Assembly (NCBI GenBank): GCA_963556495.2 | Contig: OY747701.1 | Location: 35,297,501-35,361,500 of the forward strand | DNA length: 64,000 nucleotides | Direction of reading: 5' to 3' | Source of the DNA: Valencia hispanica | Taxonomy: Eukaryota; Chordata; Actinopteri; Cyprinodontiformes; Valenciidae | Shown here: piece after piece, positions 24,747 through 35,938 of the stretch | How the letters are laid out: every line of letters starts with the position of its first letter | Position numbering within the stretch: position 1 is the stretch's first letter | The notes under the pieces: generated by a model | What the model was told of the DNA's origin: nothing | Database searches by the model: none | What the model saw: only the letters and a program-made list of their open reading frames with translations | Program-made: the position numbers and the translations under genes

Positions 24747-25286
24747 TTATTTGGCGCTTTTCCACTCTTGGAACTTCAGAGTAATTTGACCGGACCTCTG
24801 TGTCTCCACTTCATCGGGCCGGATCGACAGGGCCGTTTTCGGGGCCATTTCAGGAACCAAGGAAGTACCTGTATGGGTGTAAAGAAGAGTTGCTGGCGAA
24901 GCAGTTTATGACAACAGCAAACAGAAAAGCAGTAACAAGCCCTGCTTATTCCATGTTGATCTCTTGATAGTTCTGCTGCTCTGGGTGCCTTTTTGTGCTG
25001 ATCAGTGAGGCTATTGCTGCTGAAACAGTCGTGGTATGCGGTCGTCTTTAGCAGATTCCTTAAAGGGATGATTGTGTATGGAGACACGGCGCCTGAGAGG
25101 AGCAGGCAAACAGATTACCCCGTAGATCTGGTTAAATTACCCTGAAGTTCCGATAGTAGAAACGTGCCTAATGCTTTTATACGACCCTGGAGGTTAAGGT
25201 CTGATGGTGCGTTCCATTATAGCCGGAACTCAGAAATTCCGACTTCTGAGTGGGAAAAATCAACTGGGATTGCAAATAAATCGGTA
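24747..25286. other. Unclassified repeat-like DNA
   Basis: The segment after the L2 truncation, starting 'ttggcgcttttccactc', resembles the opening of a fish MITE, but I cannot find both ends. The 103-codon minus-strand frame 24776-25087 has no recognisable domain. Confidence 0.3.
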
Positions 25287-25800
25287 CCATTTTACAAAAA
25301 GGCTCCCTTATAAAATGACTAGTAATTCATTAATTGATGCTTCATTAATTTATCTGTAAACATTTTAAAAATAGCTAATAAATGTTTATCATGCATTAAT
25401 TAAGGTGGAGAAAAAGACAAAACAGATTGGTTTCTTGCCAAATAGTGAGCTAATCTAAATATTTCTTTCAGTGTTGCTAAATTAAACATTTCAGACTAAA
25501 TTAATACTTTGTGAAGACAATGAGTATTTGTAAACATAATTCTTTAGCATATGTATGTACTTTATCACTCCAGTATAAATATGCACTCATCAAAGGGAGC
25601 CTAATTGTAAAATTGTGAAGCTACCTACAACAAGGTAGAGATTTGGTCTGAAATGTTTAATCTGGCTCCTCAAGATGAAGTATGTAGGTGAACAGATTTG
25701 ATTCCCTATTTAGAAAGAAACTGGTCTGTTTCATATTATTTTCTGCCTTTAATTAATGCATGATGAACACTTTTTAATGATTTTTAAAGTGCATGGGCGG
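25287..25800. mobile_element. Palindromic MITE-like element
   Basis: Sequence at about 25365-25500 (including 'atcatgcattaattaa' and 'ttaaacatttcagac') is the inverted counterpart of 25648-25800 ('ttaattaatgcatgatgaa', 'gtctgaaatgtttaatc'), with a centre near 25575. A second inverted pair, 'aaggctccctta' at 25300 and 'aaagggagcct' at 25590, crosses the first. No coding capacity. It is probably a non-autonomous fold-back transposon. Confidence 0.6.
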
Positions 25801-27658
25801 TTCTATTTTCTGTCGGGTCGGATTTTCCCGCCCTGTCTGCGGATGTGACGTCAAGCGCGTTCATGTTTAATGTTTCAGATCATTCTGCTACCACCACTAG
25901 TCAGCACTCGCAAGCAGTTCAATGGATTGTGCGAAAACACAGAATAGACCAAGGACAACTCTGACACCAACAGTAACTCGACATAAGACTAAAAAAGTTA
26001 AACCCCTGACAAGTGCCCGAAAAAGATTGAAGATTGAGAGCGACCGGCGTACGAGCACGCGCTCCGAGAGCGAGCAGAAGGCAAGAGCAGTTCTGGTTTT
26101 TGGCCACAGGTGTCAGTCACGAGTTTAATTTTCAGAAAATTGCATATAGCCCCTTTAATGTGTTGAACTTTTAGCTTCAGCCATATTGAGTTTCATCTGC
26201 TGGATCAGGAGCCACAAGAGTCCCTTTGGCTCATTTAATATACTAAACGATGAAATATTGTTTCATTCTTTTGTTTTGTGCCCCCATGAACAAACTCTGG
26301 CCCCACCCTGGATAAACTGTACTAACAACTGCTGCTAAAAAAATTAACAGGTAGTTCAGAGATAACACTCTAAGGACGGACACAAATAAAGGAACTGTAA
26401 TCTAGAAGTCCATTAGAGGCAGGGCAGTTTTGAAAAAAATGAAAACAATTTTTTTAGCAAATGCTTTGTTTATTTGACAAGTTTTAAGTTTATTTAACAT
26501 GTTATAATATATGACAGGTATAACACAGTCGAATCACAAAATGGCATAGTTTTCTCTTGCAAACGTTGAGATGGTACCTGTCAGTTTGGTCTTCTTTGGG
26601 TCATTTGGGAAAAGTCACAGCATTTGTGACTGTTAGTGTTACCAATTTTCAGATTTACAGTATATTTTTGCTGTTTTAGAAAGTTATTTTATGAAAAAGC
26701 AACTACTTTCAAGTTTATGTCCCATTGTCTTTCTTGCACTACTCAGGAAAGACTGTTTAACTGTTTTAAAAAAAAGTAACTAAGTAACTTTTATTCTGAG
26801 TACATTTTAAATAAACTACTTTTTACTTTCACTTGAGTACATTTTTAGACTGGTAATTTTACTTGTACTTGAGTAAAATTTCATCACAGTAGTAGTAATT
26901 CTACTTAAGTTTAATATTTTAGTACTCTTTCATCCTCTGGTTACAAGTAGAGCATGCAACTCTAAACTTAAAATAAAATTGGTGTTTGCATGTGGAAAGT
27001 ACTTTGTAAGAGGTACTACAAACTGTATGGCTACCTTGGCCTCACCATATTGGAATCCCGATTTATCCGACTACGTTAACTGGAACACAGTTTACGAGGG
27101 TGCCACCTCAAACCCAGCTCCGTATTCCGACTTTGGAGGTAAATGGAATGCACCATGAGTCCATTACTACACCTAGATGATCCTTTATATTATCCTAATC
27201 TAAAGTGTAGTATAAATTAAATTTTTAAAATCACAGTTTAAAAAACATATCATTCCCTCTCTTTTGCATTCTGGAAAGTCAAGTGACTAGAAGAAAACGT
27301 CCCATTAAAGAACGTTCCCAAACCATGCATTACTTCAAGTCCTGCCATACAGAGCCAGAAGAGACTCCAAATTTGTGTGCAAAGTTTTTAAAACTTTTTT
27401 CAACCACAAATTTTATTCAAGCACTTGCTATATGCATGCTGTCATTTAGCTTTGGTCAAAAGTTTACATATCCTTATCACAGGCATGTGATTTATGTTAT
27501 TTGAGGGTCTTTAATTATTTATTTAACCCATGCTTTGTCCAGAGAAGAAAGATTCAACAATATACACAACTTTTAAAAGCAAGACTTAGGTGGGGAAGTT
27601 CTTTTCTCACACATGGTGGATTGCATTACATTACATACATACATACCTTGGACAAATA
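25801..27658. other. Intergenic DNA with several repeat fragments, no gene
   Basis: 25801-26150 is a GC-richer patch with a short basic frame (25922-26128: KTKKVKPLTSARKRLKIES), probably part of a MITE. 26770-26950 is dense in TACTTGAGTA-type words typical of a fish hAT-like repeat. Around 27455 'ggtcaaaagtttacatat' resembles the terminus of a Sleeping Beauty-type Tc1 relic. None is complete. Confidence 0.4.
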
Positions 27659-29140
27659 AGCTCAGCAAAAAAAGAAACGTCCCTTTTTCAGGACTGTGTA
27701 TTTCAACAATAATGTTGTAAAAATCCAAATAACTTTACAGATCTTTATTGTAAAGGGTTTAAACAATGTTTTCCATGCATGTTCAATTAACCATAATAAG
27801 TTAATTAACATGCACCTGTGGAATGGTCGTTAAGACCTTAACAGCTTACAGAAAGAAGGCATTTAAGGTCACAGTTCTAAAAACGCAGGACACTAAAGAG
27901 ACTTGTCTGACACCCAAAGAAAGATGCCCAGGGTCCCTGCTCATCTGCGTGAACGTGCATTAGGCATGCTGCAGGGAGGCATGAGGACTGCTGATGTGGC
28001 TAGGGCAATAAATTGCCATGTCCGCACTGTGAGGCGCCTAAGACAGCGCTACAGGGAGACAGGAAGGACAGCTGATCATCCTCGCAGTGGAAGACCACGT
28101 GTAACAACACCTGCACAGGATCGGTACATCCGAATATCACACCTGAGTGACAGGTACAGGATGGCCACAACAACTGCCCGAGTCAGACCAGGAACACACA
28201 ATCCCTCCATCAGTGCTCAGACTGTCCGCAATAGGCTGAGAGAGGCTGGACTGAGGGCTTGTAGGCCTGTTGTAAGGCAGGTCCTTACCAGACATCACCA
28301 GCAACAATGCCGCCTATGGGCACAAACCCACCTTCGCTGGACCAGACAGGAGTGGCAAAAAGTGCTCTTCACTGATGAGTCACGGTTTTGTCTCACCAGG
28401 GGTGATGGACGGATTTGTGTTTATTGTCAAAGGAATGAGCGTTACACCGAGGCCTGTACCCTGGAGCGGGATAGATTTGGAGGTGGGGGGTCCGTCATGG
28501 TCTGGGGCGGTATATCACATCACCATCGGACTGAGCTTGTTGTCATTGCAGGCAATCTCAATGCCTTGCGGCACAGGGAAGACATCCTCCTCCCTCATGT
28601 GGTACCCTTTATGCATGCTCATTCGGACATGATCCTCCAGCAGGACAATGCCACCAGCCATACTGCTCGTTCTGTGCGTGAGTTTCTGCATGACAGCAAT
28701 GTCAGTGTTCTGCCATGGCCAGCGAAGAGCCCGGATCTCAATCCCATTGAGCACGTCTGGGACCTGTTGGATCGCAGGGTGAGGGCTAGGGCCATTCCCC
28801 CCAGAAATGTCCAGGAACTTGCAAGTACCTTGGTGGAAGAGTGGGGTAACATCTCACAGCAAGAACTGACAAATCTGGTCCAGTCCATGAGGAGGAGATG
28901 CACTGCAGTACTTCAAGCAGCTGGTGGCCACACCAGATACTGACTGGTACTTTTGATTTTGAGCCTCCCTTCATTCAAGGACACATTATTCTATTTCTGT
29001 TAGTCACATGTCTGTGAAACATTTTTAGTTTGTCTTATGGTGTTGACTCTTTTAGTGTTCATACAAATATTTACACACATTAAGTTTACTGAAAGTAAAA
29101 ACAGTTGAAAATCAGAGGACGTTTCTTTTTTTGCTGAGTT
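27659..29140 (+). mobile_element. Complete Tc1-type DNA transposon with intact ends and open transposase
   Basis: The element is 1482 bp and bounded by TA dinucleotides (27657-27658 and 29141-29142), the Tc1/mariner target duplication. The left end (agctcagcaaaaaaagaaac, then gtcc) is mirrored at the right end (ggacgtttcttttttt, then gctgagtt), giving about 24 bp of terminal inverted repeat with one mismatch at the second base. The transposase gene sits centrally and is open. Complete ends plus an unbroken gene suggest a recent insertion. It lies between cmtr2 and calb2, outside any exon. Confidence 0.95.
27924..28943 (+). CDS. Tc1-type transposase (DD34E), apparently intact
   Basis: The 339-aa protein starts at the first ATG of the frame (27924) and ends at TGA 28941-28943. 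This length is normal for Tc1 transposases (about 340 aa). The N-terminal paired-like DNA-binding domain has two helix-turn-helix halves (about residues 5-50: RERALGMLQGGMRTADVARA, then VRTVRRLRQRY) and a GRPR-type linker (about 55-65: HPRSGRPRVTT). The catalytic DDE domain is complete: FTDESRF (first Asp), GGGSVMVWGGIS, LQQDNATSHTAR (second Asp) and SPDLNPIEHVWD (Glu). The spacing of the second Asp to Glu is exactly 34 residues. It would bind the terminal repeats, excise the element and reinsert it at TA. No stop or frameshift is seen; expression is unknown. Confidence 0.95.
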   Translation: MPRVPAHLRERALGMLQGGMRTADVARAINCHVRTVRRLRQRYRETGRTADHPRSGRPRVTTPAQDRYIRISHLSDRYRMATTTARVRPGTHNPSISAQTVRNRLREAGLRACRPVVRQVLTRHHQQQCRLWAQTHLRWTRQEWQKVLFTDESRFCLTRGDGRICVYCQRNERYTEACTLERDRFGGGGSVMVWGGISHHHRTELVVIAGNLNALRHREDILLPHVVPFMHAHSDMILQQDNATSHTARSVREFLHDSNVSVLPWPAKSPDLNPIEHVWDLLDRRVRARAIPPRNVQELASTLVEEWGNISQQELTNLVQSMRRRCTAVLQAAGGHTRY

Positions 29141-29239
29141 TATGTACAAATATTATTTACAGGCTAAAATAACTGCACATGTGCACCTGAATCTTGCAGC
29201 TTTGTTTGATCTTTTTCTTTTCCTCAGAATTAACTTAAA

Positions 29240-29680
29240 ATGGACCAATTTCAGAAAAGCTTGTGTCTAAAAAGGATGCATTTATATCAATACATTTATC
29301 ATGTCTTTCATCAGGATTTATTGTGATAGACGGACATGAGGTAGCACACAACCATAATAGAACCGGGTCGTTCATCCACATGAATATGCTTTAATAAACA
29401 TATGGCTGTAGCTCTAGATATTCTAAGTTTGTGAAGTACATAACTAATAGTTTTCCTGTTAACAGATTTTCCCACCTAAGCACTAGATCTATGCAGCTCC
29501 CCAAGAGATACCATTGTTCTCTACTGCTTCTCTGAACAATGCCCCACCTGTCAGTTCAGGTGGATGACCATGTCTTTTTAGGTTGGCCATACTTTTTCCA
29601 TTTTTAGAAACAGATTGATTAGAGCTCTGAGATGTCCTAAACTTGGGATATTGTTGTATAACCTGAGTAAGTTTTTTTTG
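29240..29680 (-). mobile_element. Decayed DNA-transposon relic, reverse orientation
   Basis: Words such as 'aacagattttcccaccta', 'gatctatgcagctcc', 'cctgtcagttcaggtgga' and 'tgaccatgtctttttagg' match the reverse strand of a common fish transposase relic. Some recur at 33250-33340 ('aacagattctccctcct', 'gatctccgcagctt'), so these are two copies of one family. No open frame remains. Confidence 0.5.
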
Positions 29681-30110
29681 TTTTTTTTACGTGTCCTGTT
29701 TGGCAGTGTGGAGCTCAGAATTGGTGTCTGAGTACCAAGTAGAAGCCCAACAGATTTACTTTCACAAGCGGAGCAGTACAGCTTTTGCTATAGTACTCCA
29801 CTTGATTTATGTGTGAAAAATCTTTATTATGAATTGTTGGGGTTTTTATTTCCTGATGTTATGGACACGGAGATGGAAAATTAAGGAGAAGAAAGAAGGA
29901 AGATGAAGAAGAGAGGTGGGAAACAAAAAGTCACGAGAGGGTGAGTTGAAAATACAAGAGAGGAAGGGGAACAAAGAAAACACAGGAAAACATTGAAGTC
30001 TGCCTCCATACCCACAGGACGGCAGAGAGAGGGGAAAAAAAAACATGAAAAAGGAACATCGACAAAACCAACCAAACATTGTGAAGTTAAGAATTACAGA
30101 ACCACATCAC
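29670..30110. repeat. Interspersed repeat C, copy 1
   Basis: The segment 'gtctgagtaccaagtagaag' through 'tagtactccacttgat' (29728-29802), and then 'gagggtgagttgaaaatac' and 'ggcagagagaggggaaaa' (29936-30040), recur in the same order and orientation at 34585-34835 and 35935-36117. Both blocks are contiguous here but separated in copy 2. The repeat encodes no obvious protein. The family is not identified. Confidence 0.7.
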
Positions 30111-32229
30111 ACAAAAATAGATATAAAAATACAACAACAATGTCACAGAAAAACTCATGGTACCGATTAATCAAGCTCTAGTAATGATAACCTCAGCCCA
30201 AGAATATATCCTTAAACACCAGAGACCCCACATCTATGTGTGTGTGTGAGCATGCTGGTGCATATAAGGTTTCTCCATAAGAGTGTTCGATAGTTGGTGT
30301 GAGAAGACATCAATCCGTCTCCCAGGAATCGATGCAGACATGAAGGAGATCGGAGCAAAGACGTCCAAAGGACCGCCAGAGCGGACCCGGCCGGGGCCGA
30401 CCGCATCCCCCAAGAGAGGAGAAAAGGAGAACCCCAGGGGAACATGAGTAAGTTTTTAAACTTCTCCACAGCTATATCTCTGACCAGTCTGTTCTGTTCC
30501 TTGGTCTTCATGATGTTATTTGTTCACTGATTCTTTGTTCTGAACGCAATTAGCTGCACTAGATTTTATTTCAGAGGTATCAGTTGAAAGGGGCTCAATA
30601 CTAATGAGCTGCACATTTTTCAGATTTTTAAAAATAAAAAAATATTTTCTTTCTGATTTATACTTAACTGCTGTACTTTTGTTGCTCTGTCATACACAAA
30701 TCCAATGAAACACAAAACAATTTGTGTTTGTGACAATTGTGACAGATCATGAAAAGATTTAAGTTGTAATCATACTTTTGAGGCATCTGGCAGTTTTTCA
30801 ATATTCATGATCTTTAAACTATTGTTGCTGAAAGTTTGAATGAGGAAACATTCTGGAATTTTTGGAGGGCTTTGAGTGGGGTTTTGATTTCATATTGGAC
30901 AGATTGTAAAGTTACAGTTGCAAAGAATCATCCTGAATAATAATTCTTCTTCGTCATGGTCTAAACAACACCACCTTCAGCGATGGATTCTTCTCCCATG
31001 TCGGATTCCTGTATTCTCCCATAAACACATAGCCTCCCCCAACTCCAAGCCTCAATTTTTTTTCTCATGGGCTTTAATTTTTTGTTTCTCAGGTGACTCT
31101 ATTCCTCATGGTGGGATTGTTTTTGCAGAAGTGAGTTCAGCAAGTCCACGGTCCTAATTGCTCCCCATGGATTGGGGGAGATCATGGTGTCCTGTTTGCC
31201 TTCAGGCAGATGCTTTTCTCCTCCTGAATGCTCAACATAAAAAGGAAAAAAGCCCGATTTTATGATGGGAAACAGACTGTTAAGATTGTGTGTATGTTTG
31301 AGGCACATTATGTAATTTTAGCTCCTCTGTCCCACTGTGTGATGGTGGTGAGCCGTGTATTTGTTGTCTGCACAAACGGCTCGCAGGGAATGATGATGCA
31401 GTTTATTGTCACTGCAAGGTGTTTATCTCCTGTCGCGTCGTGCCGAAGAAAATCCCAGCACAATCTGCCAAACAGTCCACAAGATGGATTCCGCCTTATC
31501 TGTTTTCAGCACAGAGTTTTCATTGTTTGGCTGCTGCTGCAGTTTTTATCTCTGATGATTAAGATGCAGTCACTCAGGCTGTGGCCGATGAAAACGGATG
31601 ATTATTGCAATGAGGCACCATGTCACTCTAATTTACACAAACCGTGCACTCCCACTCTGACTGCTGCTCGGCCACATTAACACAAGAGCAAATATGTAGC
31701 AGAGGGCCTGGTTTAATGCACAAGCACACTTCCACACAGATAATCCCGCTGTGACGTTCATTCTTAGCAACAGTAAGTTTTTATTGTTCTCTGGAGCGTG
31801 TAATTATGCAGTTTTACAGGCAGCGGCTTCACATCAAGTGGGGAGGAGATTGGTATAAACTATTATTCCAGTGATATCTTTCTGCTGATATTCCTGATTG
31901 ACTGCATAATTGAAAAACTTATTGCAGGTGTATCTTAGGATGTTCTTCAGACACCAGGTGGAGCTGATGATGCTGAATTTGTCCTGTGTCACAGACCTGA
32001 GCCCTGCTGACCTTGGACTGGAGTTACAATTCAACATATAATGATTTAAACCATGCAACAAATTAGGTTTATTGGCAGTAAACCAATGAAACAAGCTCAG
32101 CACAACTAATATTATAAGTAGCTTCTCCAAATGAAACACAAAAAGGCAACTTTTAATGACAACTGCACTGTCCAGATGATTCAACTCCCTCATGACAACT
32201 ATATTTTGAACCTAGCAGAGAACCTTTTG
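30111..32229. other. Intergenic DNA with a possibly non-repetitive block at 31380-31800
   Basis: A short GC-rich patch lies at 30350-30440. The block 31380-31800 differs from the surrounding repeats: it has mixed composition, TGACGTTC (CRE-like, 31752), TAATTATGCA (31800) and several TGATGATTA-type words. It could be regulatory, but nothing is decisive. No gene is seen. Confidence 0.35.
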
Positions 32230-33560
32230 CTATTGTGACCTGCTGCAAACATGATTCATTGGCAGATACCTGCTTCTGGGACTGTTCCTCAGAAATCTTA
32301 ACCCACTCCTCATGGGTAACATTCCATAATATTCTTGGGTTTCCTGTTTTTTCTAACCCTAACAGAGATTTTCAATACAGTACAAGTCAGGCAACTATCA
32401 TAGCCACTCTACCTTCCAGACAAGAAACGAATCCCGGGTGGACTTTGAGATGTTTTTTGAGGCACAATAATCACATGAGATCATTGCCCCATTTGAAGTT
32501 TTGAGCTTCAGTTTTCTTACAGACCCCATGACATTTTTTTGCCAAGATTTCCTGATATCTGATTGAATCCATATTGTCCTCTACACACTGCAGGTTTTCA
32601 CTCCCAGAGGAAAGCAAAGCAGTCCCAGAGCATCACTGAGTTCCCGCTATGCTGTGGTTATAAATACACCCCTTTAACTTGGTATTTTAGTACAGTTTAG
32701 TAAAAATGTTAATTTTTTACCAAAAACCGTCAGTTTGGCGCCCTCTTCAGGTTAAAGCTTTACACTGCACTTGAATTTGAACTGCTACTGGCTTAGCCAC
32801 TATGGCTGACTTCAGCCATCCTACCGCTGTGGAGTATAAAACAAGCCCAGTCTTGGCCACGCCTCCGTAGCATGTTAGGGTTGGAAAAGCAAGGAAATGC
32901 TGACGCCGCCCAGCCCTCTCCCCCACGTGTCCCTTGGTCCTCCAGGCAACGCCTCCTTTTGCCACATTTTTAAACCAGAAATGTGTAAGACTCTGGTAGA
33001 GGGGTGAGTTGCTCTTTAATAAATAAATCCCCACAGCATGATGCTGCCACCGACACATTACACAGTGGGTGAATGCAGTGTTCATATTCCACCGCATTGT
33101 GTTTTACCTGAAGGCGAAAATGAATGTTCACTCACCTGACCAGAGCTCTTTCTTCCACCTGTTTGCTTTGTTTGGGTTGTAGAAAACGGTAAACAAGACT
33201 GATTTTCTTTCAACAATGCCAGTTGTAGAAGTGTACAACTAATAGCTGTTCAGTCAACAGATTCTCCCTCCTGAGCTATAGATCTCCGCAGCTTATCCAG
33301 AGTTACCATTGACCTCTTAGTCGTTGTTCTTTTGAATAATTAGGTGTAGCCTGAGGGTAACTGCTCTGAAATTTTATTCCATGGTGTCATAGTAAAGGGG
33401 GTATAATCAAATATATGTGTGACAAAATGTGAGAAGTTCAATGGGTGTTAATGTTTGCAAGACTCTTGTCAAATTTGCAACTCTGTGTCACCATACTAAA
33501 CACCTCAATCAGAGTAAATAACCTTCTAAAATAAGTCAGATTGTTATGATCCTTAGATGT
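32230..33560 (-). mobile_element. Decayed DNA-transposon relic split by a nested insertion
   Basis: Landmarks on the + strand, 'gcaaagcagtcccagagcat' (32615) and 'cacagcatgatgctgccacc' (33032), are reverse-strand pieces of one transposase region. They are normally close together but here are separated by about 370 bp (roughly 32655-33025) of different, GC-richer sequence ending in ggggtgagttgctcttt. Downstream words match the 29240-29680 relic. Confidence 0.5.
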
Positions 33561-34584
33561 TTCTACTTTTGTACATTTCTTTTGGGTTCTTTTGATGTTT
33601 TATTTAGTTATTTTCTTATCTCATAATTTTCCTCTGTGTTAGTTCTGTTTTATTTTTATTTTTATCATTGGGATTATTGTTCTCTGATTTCAGTTTCTTT
33701 CTATTATAGTGTTTATACTTGTTTTTTCTTCTGTTCTGTTTTTCTCCCTTCCTTCCTGTTATATTCAATAGTGCTTATTTGAGTTTCTCTTGTGTGTCTT
33801 TATTCTTATTTATTTACTTAGATTTCATCCTTCTTAATTATCCCTCTGTGTCAGTCCTTCCTTTGCATTTAAGATTATTTTCTGTCTAGGCTTATATTCT
33901 AGTTTTCCTCCTGTTTTCTCCTTGCCATTATACTTCCCTGTCCAGCCGCTTTCCATTTCCAATCTCCTTGCTCTCCCTGCTCTCACCTGGATCTGCTTTC
34001 ACTAATTAGTCCTCAGATTTCTCGCTGTCATTTATCACTTCCGCTTCAGTATTTAAATGGTTGAGATTCATTCACACCACGCTGGTTTCCTCCATCTGTT
34101 TACCCTAGATCAGTTCATGTCATTTGTTGTATTAATTCCTGGATTCAGTTCATTAAAACACTTTTATTGCTATCATGTCTGCGTTTGGGTCCTCCCTGCT
34201 TTGCTGCACCATGACACAAATGTGGTTTGGCGAAAAGAACAGAACTCTTTTAACACAGGCTGTATCAAAAAGCATCAGTCCAAAATCTGTTTTCACTTGA
34301 AATTTAACAGCTACTCTCTGATAAAGCAATGAAGCATAGCAAAGAGGGAAAGTTTAAAGCTTTCTGTACCATCCAGTTAAACAATGTGTGGTCAGAGGAT
34401 CAGAATCAGGTATTTGAAAATTCTGAGCGCTTAGTCGTTAAAGTTACATAAATAGTCGTTCATTACCAGTAAAGGCTTAGAAATAAAGCTTTAACCGCCT
34501 GAAAGTCATTTGTTGACAAAGACACACATCCGTGTCTTTCGGATTCCTGCCTTCACTCAGTCACCTCCTGCAACCAGCAGGATA
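33561..34584. other. Pyrimidine-rich intergenic DNA
   Basis: 33590-34040 is strongly T/C-rich on the + strand, with many TTTATT, TTCTTT and TCCTT words. It reads like an old degenerate repeat. No gene recognised. Confidence 0.4.
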
Positions 34585-34755
34585 TTTTTTTAAATGTTTT
34601 TAACGAGTCCTGTCTGGCAGTGTGGCAACCAGAATTGCTGTCTGAGTACCAAGTAGAAGCCCAAGAGATTTACTTTAACAAGTGGAGCATTACGGCTTTT
34701 GCTCTAGTACTCAACTTGATATATATGTGTAAGACATCTTTATTAGAAATTGCAG

Positions 34756-34759
<4 letters not shown>

Positions 34760-34813
<54 letters not shown>
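34760..34813. repeat. (TA)n microsatellite
   Basis: About 54 bp of pure TA dinucleotide inside repeat C copy 2. It is absent at the homologous position of copy 1 (near 29845), so it expanded after the copies separated. Confidence 0.97.
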
Positions 34814-34815
<2 letters not shown>

Positions 34816-34835
34816 ACGGCGATCGAAAATAAAGG

Positions 34836-35938
34836 GACAATGAAACAAGATCAAAGGTTTTCGTGCGATTAATTCGGACAACAGTATTTTCTTTCGAATC
34901 AATGTAAAGCCAATGAGGACGTGCACACCACTGACGAAATTCCATCCTGCGATTTTGCAAGTTTTATTTTTCCGGATTGAGGTCGATTTTAAAAAAACTC
35001 ATATCCGACAGATAAACACTTGACCAATCAGAGAAGGCGTGGTGATAGCGTCATCAGAGCCGAGAGTCGCAAACTGAAGTGTCACTTTCATTGAAGTAAC
35101 AAATCTTTTCTTCACCATGGCTGAGCGTCTGATCCTTTTTGTGTCCCAGCACCCCTGTCTCTTTAATAAAAAAAGAGAAAAACTACAAGGACAATGATTA
35201 TAAGGATAATGTGTGGTGATTTATTGCCGACAACTTGGATATGAAGATGGTAAGTAAATCAATGTGTACAAAATAGCTGTGTAGCCATTAGCTCTCGATA
35301 CGTCATGACTTGACACCTCTTGGAAATTCAAGCAGAAATGTACACAAAAGTTTACAAAACTTGAACATTAATCAAACACATAGTCACGAATCCATAACAT
35401 CTCAAACGAGATGCAGTAACTTATTAACCTGGAGTGCGTGACATCATCTTTTTCACTAGATGTGATTTGTTTTCTCACAGTCGAAATGCTCGTCAATGGT
35501 TTGGCTACACGTTAAATAGGAAAATTTAAGTTTGGTTTATTGTTGTGTATGTTATGATTGATTACAGAGGAATATCATATTTGTTAACTACAGCCGCGAT
35601 GTTCTCATCACAACATTCACTTCCCGGTGTTCTCTGTTGTTGAGGGATGTGCGGATCGATGTACTCTCCAAACTCTCATCTCTTCTCCAGAATAGGATGT
35701 ACCCAATGCGCTCTTTTCTTCTTTTCTTTCTCCATCATTTTCAACACAATTTCGTCGTCACTTGATGTTGAATCTATTTTTAGTTTTGCTGCCTTACGTT
35801 TTTTTTATAGAATCTTCAAATTTAATTGGCAGTTTCGCAGCGCGTCTGGTGTGCATACACAACACGTCGATTTTTGGTCTCCGATTTTTCGCAATTTCGT
35901 GTCGTTTATTCGCATCGGACCCGGTGTGCAAAGACCTT
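34836..35938. mobile_element. Insertion of about 1.1 kb within repeat C, probable non-autonomous DNA transposon
   Basis: It is defined by comparison with uninterrupted copy 1. Its right end, read inward, begins aaggtctttgcacaccgg; the left side reads aaggttttcgtgcgatt, a weak inverted match (AAGGTYTT). CpG-rich words and two inverted CCAAT-type motifs occur inside. Frames are under 100 codons. Exact ends are uncertain. Confidence 0.5.

Noticed and set aside
28515..28974. Minus-strand frames of 60-94 codons in the Tc1 element
   Set aside because: Antisense shadows of the intact transposase.
31228..31680. 150-codon + strand frame
   Set aside because: No domain, no coding-like composition and no neighbouring exons; kept only as part of a possible non-coding block.
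34711..34960. Frames containing long YIYI stretches
   Set aside because: Translation of the TA dinucleotide repeat.
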